Part shown: positions 1-6,415 of the stretch, piece by piece
How the letters are laid out: each line of letters begins with the position of its first letter
Numbering within the stretch: the first letter of the stretch is position 1
Source: an uncultured Collinsella sp.
GTDB taxonomy: Bacteria > Actinomycetota > Coriobacteriia > Coriobacteriales > Coriobacteriaceae
Length of the DNA stretch: 7,485 nucleotides
Reading direction: 5' to 3'
Assembly: GCA_902491135.1 (NCBI GenBank)
Contig: CABUGR010000041.1
Coordinates: 1 to 7,485 of the forward strand
Made by a program: the position numbers and the translations under genes
Notes under the pieces: generated by a model
What the model saw: only the letters and a program-made list of their open reading frames with translations
What the model was told of the DNA's origin: nothing
The model's database searches: none

Positions 1-1066
1 CATTGAACTGGGCAACGGCAGCCGCGCGCTGCTCGCTCGAGCCATACGTGCTGTCGTAGGCGGCGGCGAGCTCCTGCTCGATGCTCTGCGCCTCATCGGG
101 CGTATAGCCTTCGGGCTTCTCAATGGGCAACTCGTTGACCATTTCGGTGAACGAAGTGATAAAACCCTGAGACGCATACGTGGTGATGGGCTGCCAACGG
201 TCAAATCCAAAATTCAGCGCCTGCTCCAAGTCGATGCTGGAAAAGCCCGAGAGCCCCACAACGGTCACTAGCAGAAAAGCGCAGAGGTTGGCGGCGATTG
301 CGGGGAAGACATGGGTGGGTGTACGGAGCTTTCTCGGTCGGATAAGCGAAAGAAGCCCCAGGGAAATCTCCAGCAGGGCTAGAGAGGTTACGATTCCGGC
401 TGTAAAGGTAAACTCGTATCCCTCGCTCACTTCCATTGCGGTGCCAAGGGCCAAGATATCGCTTGGCAGGATGGCCTCGCCTTTAAACGTTATGACGAAG
501 TGCTCGGCAATGCCAAGGATGCAACAGACGACGGGCACGAGGGCCATGACGCCTCCATGACGTTGTCCCAGCAAATAAAGGGAGAGCAGAACCGTCGCGA
601 GCAACCCGACGGAAAACCCAAATGAGTTGGCGGGAATGCGATAGAACGTTTCGTTGCAGGCAATTTCGAGTGAAACGAACGAGAGCGCTGAAACAGCGGC
701 GATGACAAGGATGTCACGGCAAATACAGGCAACCGTTCCCGTCGCAAGATCGGTTTGGTCGATTAGTCCCGAAACCAAGGGCTCGACAAGAAGTATGACG
801 GCGGCAGCACCGAGCGCCGAATAAGAAAGGACCCATAGGGAACTGTCCTCATTTACGAGCAATTGATTCGTAATCCATGCAGCTACCATGCCGAGCGGGA
901 TGAGGAGCGTCGCGCACCAAAAGACGCGGGCAATGGGCGGCTTTTCATTGTGTTTGATTGAAAAATACACGCGCACGACGACAGTGGCCACGATAAGGGC
1001 GGCGATGAATATGGGCAGATTGGCCATGTCACTCGAAGTGATTTCAAGGGGGATATCTTCGGTCAT
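1..1066 (-). CDS. LTA synthase/sulfatase-family membrane protein, N-terminal part (cut by window edge)
   Basis: The minus strand is open for 355 codons from the ATG at 1066-1064 to the left edge, with no stop, so the gene is partial. A good ribosome site (AGAGGA, about 6 bases before the ATG) supports this start. The protein is strongly hydrophobic, with about eight likely membrane segments near residues 16-34, 46-69, 78-100, 113-134, 148-167, 171-194, 221-241 and 254-275. Two stretches resemble the lipoteichoic acid synthase-like family: KGEAILPSDILALGTA at about 195-210, and the linker after the last helix at about 291-325 (ITTYASQGFITSF, then PEGYTPDEAQ), which normally leads into an extracellular sulfatase-fold phosphoglycerol transferase domain. 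That catalytic domain (metal site and catalytic Thr) is outside the window, so activity cannot be judged. Likely role: polymerising or decorating a cell-surface glycopolymer. It is divergent from uvrA. Family call is from remembered motifs, not a search. Confidence 0.78.
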   Translation of the reverse strand, partial: MTEDIPLEITSSDMANLPIFIAALIVATVVVRVYFSIKHNEKPPIARVFWCATLLIPLGMVAAWITNQLLVNEDSSLWVLSYSALGAAAVILLVEPLVSGLIDQTDLATGTVACICRDILVIAAVSALSFVSLEIACNETFYRIPANSFGFSVGLLATVLLSLYLLGQRHGGVMALVPVVCCILGIAEHFVITFKGEAILPSDILALGTAMEVSEGYEFTFTAGIVTSLALLEISLGLLSLIRPRKLRTPTHVFPAIAANLCAFLLVTVVGLSGFSSIDLEQALNFGFDRWQPITTYASQGFITSFTEMVNELPIEKPEGYTPDEAQSIEQELAAAYDSTYGSSEQRAAAVAQFN

Positions 1067-1093
1067 GGACGTTCCTCTGTTACGGCAAATTAA

Positions 1094-1116
1094 GTTCAGT
1101 ATTAGATTACTGTAAC
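1094..1116. repeat. Short dyad upstream of the LTA synthase-like gene
   Basis: CAGTA (1097-1101) and TACTG (1108-1112) form perfect 5-base inverted arms around a 6-base centre. The outer GTT and AAC also match if one base is bulged. The dyad ends 28 bases upstream of the minus-strand start codon, where a promoter or operator would be expected. It is short and may be chance; no regulator is implied by the sequence. Confidence 0.25.
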
Positions 1117-1183
1117 CTTTCCACGGCATTTCGAGAAACAAAGCGCCCGATACGCAAAGCTAAAGGTCTGCGAATCTTGTATT

Positions 1184-1199
1184 ACGAACATCTGTGCGC
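1184..1199. promoter_or_regulatory. Candidate LexA (SOS) box upstream of uvrA
   Basis: ACGAACATCTGTGCGC resembles the actinobacterial LexA operator TCGAAC-N4-GTTCGA, matching 9 of the 12 defined positions, and the GAAC-N4-GTTC core with one mismatch (GTGC for GTTC). It lies about 60 bases before the uvrA start, just upstream of the candidate -10. uvrA is a classical SOS gene, so the placement fits LexA repression relieved on DNA damage. The right half-site is degenerate, so this stays a candidate. Confidence 0.5.
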
Positions 1200-1225
1200 G
1201 TCGAGTGCGCTAAACTCATCGACAG

Positions 1226-1231
1226 TATGAT
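1226..1231 (+). promoter_or_regulatory. uvrA: Candidate -10 box for uvrA
   Basis: TATGAT matches the sigma-70-type consensus TATAAT at 5 of 6 positions. Transcription would start near 1238, giving a short leader holding the ribosome site. No good -35 is seen at the right spacing. An alternative -10 is TAAACT at 1211-1216, which would put the LexA-like box directly over the -35 position. Confidence 0.35.
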
Positions 1232-1241
1232 TCGATGCAAT

Positions 1242-1254
1242 AGGAGGCAAGGAG
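1242..1254 (+). promoter_or_regulatory. uvrA: Ribosome binding site that sets the uvrA start
   Basis: Two purine-rich sites, AGGAGG (1242-1247) and AGGAG (1250-1254), precede the ATG at 1260 by 12 and 5 bases. They support this start over the in-frame GTG at 1194, which would add 22 residues unlike UvrA. Confidence 0.8.
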
Positions 1255-1259
1255 CTTCC

Positions 1260-3557
1260 ATGTCTGATTCTTCTATCGTTATTCGCGGCGCTCGTGAGCA
1301 CAACCTCCGTGATATCGATGTTTCCATTCCGCGTGACCAACTCGTGGTCATTACCGGTCTTTCTGGCTCGGGCAAGAGCTCGCTGGCATTTGACACTATC
1401 TATGCCGAGGGCCAGCGTCGATACGTCGAGAGCCTTTCGAGCTATGCGCGCCAGTTCTTGGGTCAGATGGACAAACCTGACTTGGATTCAATCGACGGCC
1501 TTTCGCCGGCAGTGTCGATCGACCAAAAGACGACGTCTAAAAACCCTCGCTCGACGGTTGGCACCGTAACCGAGATTTATGACTATCTGCGCCTGCTGTT
1601 CGCCCGTGTGGGCACCCCGCACTGTCCCGAATGCGGTCGTGTCATTGAGCGCCAGACGACCGACCAGGTTGCCGACAAGGTCTTGGCGGCGGGGGAGGGC
1701 CGCCGCGCGTTTGTGCTGGCACCGGTGGTGCGCGGGCGAAAAGGCGAGTACACCAAACTGTTTGAGGATCTTCGCGCCGAGGGCTTTAGCCGCGTGCGCG
1801 TTGACGGCGAAGTGCGCTCGCTTGACGATTCGATCGATCTGGACAAGAAGTTCAAGCACGATATCGAGGTCGTAGTCGATCGCATCGTGATCCGCGAGAA
1901 CTCTCTGGGCCGTATCGCCGAGTCTGTTGAGCAAGCGACCGCGCTGGCTCACGGCAATGTAAACGTGTACATGCTGCCCGATCGTGATGCTCCCGAGGGG
2001 ACCGAGGGCGAGCTGCTGGAGTATTCGTTGGCCTTGGCGTGCCCGGAGCATGGTCACTCCATTGACGATCTTCAGCCGCGTGATTTTTCGTTCAACGCTC
2101 CCTATGGCGCATGTCCTGAGTGCGACGGCCTGGGCTTTAAGAAAACCGTTGATGCCGAGGCGTTGATCGAGGACCCCTCGAAGTCCATTGCCGACGGAGT
2201 CTTTGGTAGCCTGTTTGGCAACTCGAACTACTATCCGCAGATTTTTGCTGCGGTCTGCAAACACTTTAAGGTGAGCACCGATACGCCGTGGGAGGACTTG
2301 CCCCCTCGCGTGCGTCGTGCATTCTTGGATGGCCTGGGCGATACGAAGATCTCGGTCGACTACCAAAAGCTCGACGGACGTCGCAGCCAGTGGGATACCA
2401 AGTTTTCGGGCGTTCGCAACATCCTGTACGAACGCTATACCGAGACGACGAACGAGAACACCAAGGCGCGCTTGGAGAAGTACATTCGCGAGGAACCGTG
2501 CTCGAGCTGCCACGGCGCTCGTTTACGCCCTGAGATGCTCGCCGTCACCGTGGGCGGCAAGTCCATTTACGAGGTTTGTTGCCTGTCGTGCCGTGAGTCG
2601 CTCGAGTTTTTTGAGGGCCTGGAGCTCACCGAGCGCCAACAGTTTATCGGCGGGCGCATCGTCAAGGAAATCCTGGAGCGCTTGCGTTTTCTGGTCGATG
2701 TTGGACTCGACTATCTGACGCTCGATCGTGCCTCGGCGACGCTTTCCGGTGGCGAGGCGCAGCGTATTCGCCTGGCAACGCAGATCGGCGCGGGTCTCAT
2801 GGGCGTGCTCTATATTCTGGATGAGCCCTCGATCGGTCTTCATCAGCGTGACAACGAGCGCCTGATCAAGACGCTCGAGCGCCTGCGCGATATCGGCAAT
2901 ACCGTTATCGTCGTCGAACACGACGAGGATACAATCCGTGCCGCCGACTACGTGATCGACATGGGGCCCGGCGCCGGCGTCAACGGCGGACACGTAGTCG
3001 CGGCGGGAACGCCTGCCGATATCATGGCTTGTCCTGAGTCGATGACGGGCGCTTATCTGACCGGCAAACGAATGATCCGGGTGCCTGATGAACGGCGCAA
3101 GCCCGGTCGTGGCTGCCTTAAAATTACGGGCGCTCGAGCCAACAACCTCAAAAACGTTACCGCCAAAATCGAGTTTGGTACGCTTACGGTTGTTACCGGC
3201 GTGTCGGGATCGGGCAAGAGCTCCCTGGTTACCGATACCATTGCGCCTGCCCTTACGAATGCCATTCACCGTTCGACGCGCCCTGTGGGTCCGTATAAGA
3301 AAATCGAGGGCATCGAGCGTATCGATAAGGTTATCGATATCGACCAGTCGCCGATTGGCCGCACGCCGCGTTCCAACCCTGCTACCTATATCGGCTTGTG
3401 GGATGATCTTCGCGCGCTGTTTGCGAGTACGCCGGAGTCGAAGGCGCGCGGCTACTCGCCGGGTCGTTTCTCCTTTAATGTGAGTGGCGGGCGCTGTGAA
3501 GATCGAGATGCACTTCCTTCCCGATATCTACGTTCCCTGCGAAGTTTGCGGCGGTAA
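1260..3557 (+). CDS. uvrA: UvrA N-terminal fragment, 765 aa as read
   Basis: This frame encodes the first nucleotide-binding domain and the first part of the second. Visible landmarks: Walker A GLSGSGKS at 33-40, ABC signature LSGGEAQR at 495-502, Walker B LYILDEP at 517-523, second Walker A GVSGSGKS at 647-654. Zinc ligand pairs are C122/C125 with probably C414/C417, and C261/H264 with C285/C288; the second pair has CPEH rather than CPx[16 protein letters not shown] (696-710) is typical UvrA. After Cys746 the remaining 19 residues are out-of-frame read-through to the TAA at 3555-3557. The fragment lacks the second signature and Walker B motifs, so it could not form a complete ATP site pair and is not expected to support repair. 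Confidence 0.85.
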   Translation: MSDSSIVIRGAREHNLRDIDVSIPRDQLVVITGLSGSGKSSLAFDTIYAEGQRRYVESLSSYARQFLGQMDKPDLDSIDGLSPAVSIDQKTTSKNPRSTVGTVTEIYDYLRLLFARVGTPHCPECGRVIERQTTDQVADKVLAAGEGRRAFVLAPVVRGRKGEYTKLFEDLRAEGFSRVRVDGEVRSLDDSIDLDKKFKHDIEVVVDRIVIRENSLGRIAESVEQATALAHGNVNVYMLPDRDAPEGTEGELLEYSLALACPEHGHSIDDLQPRDFSFNAPYGACPECDGLGFKKTVDAEALIEDPSKSIADGVFGSLFGNSNYYPQIFAAVCKHFKVSTDTPWEDLPPRVRRAFLDGLGDTKISVDYQKLDGRRSQWDTKFSGVRNILYERYTETTNENTKARLEKYIREEPCSSCHGARLRPEMLAVTVGGKSIYEVCCLSCRESLEFFEGLELTERQQFIGGRIVKEILERLRFLVDVGLDYLTLDRASATLSGGEAQRIRLATQIGAGLMGVLYILDEPSIGLHQRDNERLIKTLERLRDIGNTVIVVEHDEDTIRAADYVIDMGPGAGVNGGHVVAAGTPADIMACPESMTGAYLTGKRMIRVPDERRKPGRGCLKITGARANNLKNVTAKIEFGTLTVVTGVSGSGKSSLVTDTIAPALTNAIHRSTRPVGPYKKIEGIERIDKVIDIDQSPIGRTPRSNPATYIGLWDDLRALFASTPESKARGYSPGRFSFNVSGGRCEDRDALPSRYLRSLRSLRR

Positions 3558-4113
3558 ACGCTACAACCGCGAGACACTCGAGGTCACCTACCGTGGCAAG
3601 ACCATCTCGGACGTGCTCGACATGAGCGTCACCGAGGCGCTGGCCTTCTTTGGGAATATCCCGCAGATTAAGCGCAAGCTCCAGACGCTGTACGATGTAG
3701 GCTTAGGCTACGCGAGCCTGGGCCAGCCCGCCACGACGCTCTCGGGCGGCGAGGCGCAGCGTGTGAAGCTCGCCAAGGAGCTTCATCGACGCCAGACGGG
3801 CAAGACGTTCTATATTTTGGACGAGCCGACGACCGGTCTTCATTTTGAGGACGTCCGCCAGCTGCTCGATGTGCTGCAGCGCTTGGTCGATGCGGGCAAC
3901 ACGGTGCTGGTGATTGAGCACAACCTTGATGTCATCAAGGTTGCCGACCGCCTGATCGATATGGGTCCCGAGGGCGGTAACGGCGGCGGAACCGTCGTGG
4001 TTTCGGGCACACCGGAGCAGGTTGCGGACTGTCCGCAGAGTTATACGGGCAAGTTTTTGGCGCCGTTGCTCAGGCGTGACCGGGAGCGTCAGGCTCAACT
4101 TGATGCTCAATAA
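3484..4113 (+). CDS. uvrA: UvrA C-terminal fragment
   Basis: The second part of uvrA lies in the +1 frame. A TGA at 3481-3483 closes this frame just upstream, and the GTG at 3484 is the first possible start, but there is no ribosome site, so separate translation is doubtful. True UvrA homology begins at the VKIEMHF block (GTG at 3496). Numbered from 3484, it carries C19 and C22 (VPCEVC), the second half of the C-terminal zinc finger, signature LSGGEAQR at 86-93, Walker B FYILDEP at 109-115, and the EHNLDVIK switch region at 145-152. It ends with a normal UvrA tail (SGTPEQVA, then FLAPLL) plus a short charged extension. Confidence 0.8.
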   Translation: MAGAVKIEMHFLPDIYVPCEVCGGKRYNRETLEVTYRGKTISDVLDMSVTEALAFFGNIPQIKRKLQTLYDVGLGYASLGQPATTLSGGEAQRVKLAKELHRRQTGKTFYILDEPTTGLHFEDVRQLLDVLQRLVDAGNTVLVIEHNLDVIKVADRLIDMGPEGGNGGGTVVVSGTPEQVADCPQSYTGKFLAPLLRRDRERQAQLDAQ

Positions 4114-4133
4114 ATAGGCGATTCAGTTTATGG

Positions 4134-4164
4134 GCGCCATCGACTCCTTGTGATTCGATGGCGC
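4134..4164 (+). terminator. Stem-loop after uvrA, likely transcription terminator
   Basis: GCGCCATCGA (4134-4143) and TCGATGGCGC (4155-4164) are perfect 10-base inverted arms around an 11-base loop, starting 20 bases after the uvrA stop. Two G-U pairs could extend the base. The run after the stem is TTGCTGT, only weakly U-rich, so termination may be inefficient or factor-assisted. It separates uvrA from the next operon. Confidence 0.6.
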
Positions 4165-4177
4165 TTGCTGTGCCGAA

Positions 4178-4208
4178 GTGACGTATGCAGCCGAATTGGA
4201 CATATACT
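4178..4208 (+). promoter_or_regulatory. Candidate promoter for the ybaK-murJ-uvrC operon
   Basis: TATACT at 4203-4208 matches the -10 consensus at 5 of 6 positions. A partial -35, GTGACG at 4178-4183, lies 19 bases upstream, longer than ideal. A start near 4215 would leave a leader of about 30 bases with the ribosome site AAAGGA at 4234-4239. This is the only intergenic space before the three plus-strand genes. The consensus match is visual only. Confidence 0.4.
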
Positions 4209-4245
4209 TAATCCTTGCGTCCGAATGCGAGAGAAAGGATATGTC

Positions 4246-4746
4246 ATGGCAAAGGCTGTAAAGACGCCAAAAACCAATGCGATGCGCGAGCTGGAAAGTG
4301 CCGGCATTTCCTATGTTCTACATACGTACGAAGACGATGGTGATGAGTCGGTGGGCCTGGGGGTCGCGATTTCGGAGCAGCTTGGCGAGGAGCCCGGTCA
4401 AGGATTTAAGACTTTGGTCTGCGTGACGCCGTCCAACGACTATGTCGTGTGCTGCATCCCTGTTGCCGACGAGCTCGATCTAAAGTCCGCCGCGCGTGCC
4501 GCGGGGGAGAAGTCCTTGGCCATGATGCATGTGAAGGATTTGCTTGCGGCGACTGGCTACGTTCGCGGCGGCTGCAGCCCGGTCGGTATGAAAAAACGCT
4601 ACCGGACGCTCATTGACGAGACATGCGTCCTTTGGGATACCATTTTTATTTCGGGAGGCAAGCGTGGTTATCAGCTCGAGCTTGCACCCGATGATTTAAT
4701 TGCATTTTGCGGGGCGACGGTTGCCGCGATTACGAGAGAGGACTGA
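4246..4746 (+). CDS. ybaK: YbaK/EbsC-family aminoacyl-tRNA deacylase (Cys-tRNA(Pro) type)
   Basis: A complete 166-aa protein close in length to E. coli YbaK (159 aa). This cytoplasmic editing family hydrolyses mischarged aminoacyl-tRNA, classically Cys-tRNA(Pro) made by prolyl-tRNA synthetase. Visible family marks: HTYEDD near 26-31, FKTLV with the conserved active-site Lys55, LDLKSAARAAG at 78-87, TGYVRGGCSPVGMKKR at 103-118, and SGGKRGYQLEL at 136-146. The start at 4246 is chosen because AAAGGA sits 6 bases upstream; a longer in-frame start at 4150 would add 32 residues unlike the family and run through the terminator hairpin. It is the first gene of an operon; murJ begins 3 bases after its stop. 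The exact tRNA substrate cannot be told from sequence, because YbaK, ProX and EbsC share this fold. Confidence 0.9.
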   Translation: MAKAVKTPKTNAMRELESAGISYVLHTYEDDGDESVGLGVAISEQLGEEPGQGFKTLVCVTPSNDYVVCCIPVADELDLKSAARAAGEKSLAMMHVKDLLAATGYVRGGCSPVGMKKRYRTLIDETCVLWDTIFISGGKRGYQLELAPDDLIAFCGATVAAITRED

Positions 4747-4749
4747 GCG

Positions 4750-5697
4750 ATGCCGCAGGAAGAATTGAAGTGCGGAGCTCATTTTGCAAAAGAATCTGCG
4801 CCTCAGACACCCTCATCCGAAGTTTCTTCGTCGCGATATGACACTGACGACATGGGCTCGTCGGACTACTCCACGGTTGGTCGTTCCGCCGGGCTTATGA
4901 CCATTCTGACTATCGTGTCTCGCGTCACCGGTTTTATCCGCACGTGGGCAATGGCGGCCGCTATCGGCATGTCGCTACTCTCGTCCTCCTATCAGGTCGC
5001 CAACAACCTGCCCAATATGCTCTACGAACTCGTGATGGGCGGCATGCTCGTGACGGCGTTTTTGCCCGTGTACATGGGCGTGAGGCGTGAGCAGGGTCGC
5101 GAGGCCTCGAACGAGTACGTGGGCAACCTGCTCGGCATTCTGCTTTTGGTGCTGGGTGGCATTTCGTTGCTGGGGACCGTGTTCGCCCCGGGCTTTATCT
5201 GGACGCAATCGTTCCTTTCGGGTGACGGCGGCAGCATGGATACCGCTGCGTTCATGTTCCGTTTCTTTGCCATCCAGATTCTGTTTTATGGTTTGGGCTC
5301 GGTGTTCTCGGGCGTTCTCAACGCACACCGCGACTACTTCTGGTCGACGTTTGCCCCGGTCCTCAACAATGTGATCGTCATTGCGAGCTTTATGGGTTTT
5401 GCGCCCGTGTCCGCACAGTTTGGCGAACGTGCCGGCATCATCTTGATTGCGGCCGGTACGACCCTCGGTGTCTTTGTTCAGATGGCATGTCAGATTCCCG
5501 CGCTTGGCAAGCACGGCGTGCATCCCCATATCCATATCGACTTTAAGGACCCTGCGGTATCCCGACGCTGCTCGCCACGGTGTGCATGTTTGTCTCGACT
5601 TCTATCACCAACGCTGCCGCGCTGGTGGTCCAGCCCGAGACGGGTCCTTCCGTCATCGCCTATGCGCGCCTGTGGTACACGCTACCCTACGCGCTGA
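4750..5697 (+). CDS. murJ: MurJ fragment 1 (N-terminal helices)
   Basis: True MurJ sequence runs from 4750 to about 5558 (270 residues); the last 45 codons to the stop at 5695-5697 are out-of-frame. A polar, acidic, Ser-rich tail of about 43 residues precedes the first helix, absent from E. coli MurJ. A second ATG at 4852 could give a shorter tail but has no clear ribosome site. Landmarks: SRVTGFIRTWAM at 57-68, LPNMLYELVMGGMLVTAFLP at 87-106, NAHRDYFW at 191-198, FAPVLNNV at 201-208. Helices visible near 48-70, 95-110, 124-148, 167-190, 200-220 and 228-248. This is about half of the expected transporter and would not form the lipid II cavity alone. Confidence 0.8.
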   Translation: MPQEELKCGAHFAKESAPQTPSSEVSSSRYDTDDMGSSDYSTVGRSAGLMTILTIVSRVTGFIRTWAMAAAIGMSLLSSSYQVANNLPNMLYELVMGGMLVTAFLPVYMGVRREQGREASNEYVGNLLGILLLVLGGISLLGTVFAPGFIWTQSFLSGDGGSMDTAAFMFRFFAIQILFYGLGSVFSGVLNAHRDYFWSTFAPVLNNVIVIASFMGFAPVSAQFGERAGIILIAAGTTLGVFVQMACQIPALGKHGVHPHIHIDFKDPAVSRRCSPRCACLSRLLSPTLPRWWSSPRRVLPSSPMRACGTRYPTR

Positions 5698-5816
5698 TTG
5701 CCGCCTCGCTTTCGACGGCGCTCTATACCGAGCTCTCTCATGACGCACAGGAGAAGGATTACGACAGCGTTCGCACGGGCATTTCGCGTGGCGTCGCCAG
5801 ATGCTGTTCTTCCTGA
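5559..5816 (+). CDS. murJ: MurJ fragment 2 (middle helices, frame-shifted)
   Basis: This stretch has no start codon of its own with a ribosome site; homology starts at ATC (5559) with IPTLLATV, and the first GTG is at 5580. It encodes the middle of MurJ, including the YARLWYTLPYAL motif, whose Arg corresponds to the functionally important Arg270 of E. coli MurJ, and ELSHDAQEKDYD in the following loop. Homology ends at about 5798; the last six codons to TGA (5814-5816) are out-of-frame. Confidence 0.75.
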   Translation: MPTLLATVCMFVSTSITNAAALVVQPETGPSVIAYARLWYTLPYALIAASLSTALYTELSHDAQEKDYDSVRTGISRGVARCCSS

Positions 5817-6409
5817 TTCCGTTCGCACTGTACCTGATTGTCTTCGCACGTCCGCTCAATATGATCTACTGTGCTGGCAAGTTCGATGAATCCGGCGTGG
5901 CGCTGGTGTCCGAGTACCTTGTCTACCTGGCGCTCTCGCTGCCGCTCTACGGCGTGGTCGTGTTGATGCAGAAGAGCTTCTCTGCCTTGCTCGACATGAA
6001 GCCCTATAGCCGCTATTGCCTGTATTCCGCCATCGGCCAGGCCGGCTCGGTTCTGCTGTTTGGCGTTGTGCTGGGCTTCGGTATGCCGGCAATCGCGCTT
6101 TCGTATGTTGTCGACTACGTGATCTTGGTCGGCTGTTCGCTGTGGTGGCTGCGTCGTCGCCTGCGTGGCCTTCAGGTCAAATCTATCCTACATGGCGGTT
6201 TCTTTGGCCTTTTGCTCGGTGGCCTAGGTGCTGCCGCAGGCGCCGGCGTCATGTGGGCGCTTGAACACTTTGTCGGGGCACTTGGCGGCTCGATTCTGAT
6301 TACTCTTGGCTACGTTTGCGTTGCGGGTGTCGCCTCGCTTGTTGTTACCTTTGGCCTTGCCGTCGTCCTTAAGATGCCCGAGGTCTCGGCGCTGCTTCGT
6401 CGCAAGTAG
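5801..6409 (+). CDS. murJ: MurJ fragment 3 (C-terminal helices)
   Basis: The third frame opens at MLFFLIPFALYL and runs 202 residues to TAG at 6407-6409. It carries the CAGKFDESGVALVSEYL segment typical of MurJ (the fGkFd-type motif), MQKSFSALLDMK, and about six further membrane helices, ending with LLRRK. The ATG at 5801 is the codon after the lost base and probably is not a natural start, since no ribosome site precedes it. The uvrC start follows 6 bases after the stop. Confidence 0.78.
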   Translation: MLFFLIPFALYLIVFARPLNMIYCAGKFDESGVALVSEYLVYLALSLPLYGVVVLMQKSFSALLDMKPYSRYCLYSAIGQAGSVLLFGVVLGFGMPAIALSYVVDYVILVGCSLWWLRRRLRGLQVKSILHGGFFGLLLGGLGAAAGAGVMWALEHFVGALGGSILITLGYVCVAGVASLVVTFGLAVVLKMPEVSALLRRK

Positions 6410-6415
6410 GTGCGC

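Larger units (their letters stand above)
1067..1259. promoter_or_regulatory. Divergent intergenic region between the LTA synthase-like gene and uvrA
   Basis: This 193-base gap holds no gene. It must carry promoters in both directions. Its left half (about 1081-1116) is AT-rich compared with the flanking genes, as expected for the leftward promoter, but I could not pick a convincing -35/-10 pair there. The right half carries a LexA-like box and a candidate -10 for uvrA, listed separately. Confidence 0.6.
1260..4113 (+). pseudogene. uvrA: uvrA, excinuclease ABC subunit A, broken by a ~26-base deletion
   Basis: UvrA is the ABC-type ATPase dimer that scans DNA for bulky lesions with UvrB and loads UvrB at the damage. 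Starting at the ATG at 1260, the reading frame matches UvrA closely from residue 1 to Cys746 (codon 3495-3497), then jumps to another frame that continues with [10 protein letters not shown] to the stop at 4111-4113. Every UvrA I know has eight residues (pattern E-A-C-x-G-D-G-x) between that Cys and the V/I-K-x-E-M-H-F block. Here TGT runs straight into GTGAAG sharing bases, so 26 bases are missing. Adding 26 bases gives 2880 bases, 959 aa plus stop, the normal UvrA length. The lost block contains one zinc-binding Cys of the C-terminal zinc finger, so even a frame-corrected product would have a damaged finger. Sequencing or assembly error is at least as likely as true loss. The gene stands alone, divergent from the membrane-protein gene. 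Confidence 0.9.
4750..6409 (+). pseudogene. murJ: murJ, lipid II flippase, broken by two deletions (~22 and 1 base)
   Basis: MurJ (MviN) is the multi-helix MOP-family membrane protein that flips lipid II to the outer face of the membrane for peptidoglycan synthesis. Three consecutive frames together read as one MurJ. The first break is after Ala269/Val270 (5554-5559): eight residues expected between D-P-A and I-P-T-L-L are replaced by 2 bases, a loss of 22. The second is at GTCGCCAG (5793-5800), where a CAG codon has lost one C of a likely CCC run. Adding 23 bases gives 1683 bases, 560 aa plus stop, a normal MurJ size. Conserved Arg58 and Arg64 (VSRVTGFIR) match E. coli Arg18 and Arg24. Ribosome site AGAGGA lies 7 bases before the ATG. 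MurJ is essential in bacteria studied, so two hits in one copy point to sequence error or to a second flippase elsewhere. Confidence 0.88.

Noticed and set aside
1194..1259. Upstream GTG start extending uvrA by 22 residues
   Set aside because: The extension overlaps the candidate LexA box and -10 and has no UvrA similarity; the ATG at 1260 has strong ribosome sites.
1488..2513. Minus-strand open frame of 341 codons opposite uvrA
   Set aside because: Its sequence is low in family-like motifs and is an antisense shadow of the UvrA codons, which match the family residue by residue.
2523..3269. Minus-strand open frame of 248 codons opposite uvrA
   Set aside because: Antisense shadow created by biased G/C-ending codons of uvrA; no domain recognised and no ribosome site evident.
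3484..3557. Programmed +1 frameshift joining the two uvrA frames
   Set aside because: There is no slippery codon run, stop-codon pause or stimulatory site at the junction, and bridging would still omit eight universally conserved residues. A deletion explains it better.
4150..4245. Upstream start extending the YbaK-like protein by 32 residues
   Set aside because: It would begin inside the terminator hairpin, cover the likely promoter, and add sequence absent from the family; the ATG at 4246 has a well-placed ribosome site.
5547..5816. Programmed frameshifting or re-initiation to make MurJ from three frames
   Set aside because: No slippery heptamer or ribosome site is seen at either junction, and the first junction lacks eight helix residues that frameshifting cannot supply.
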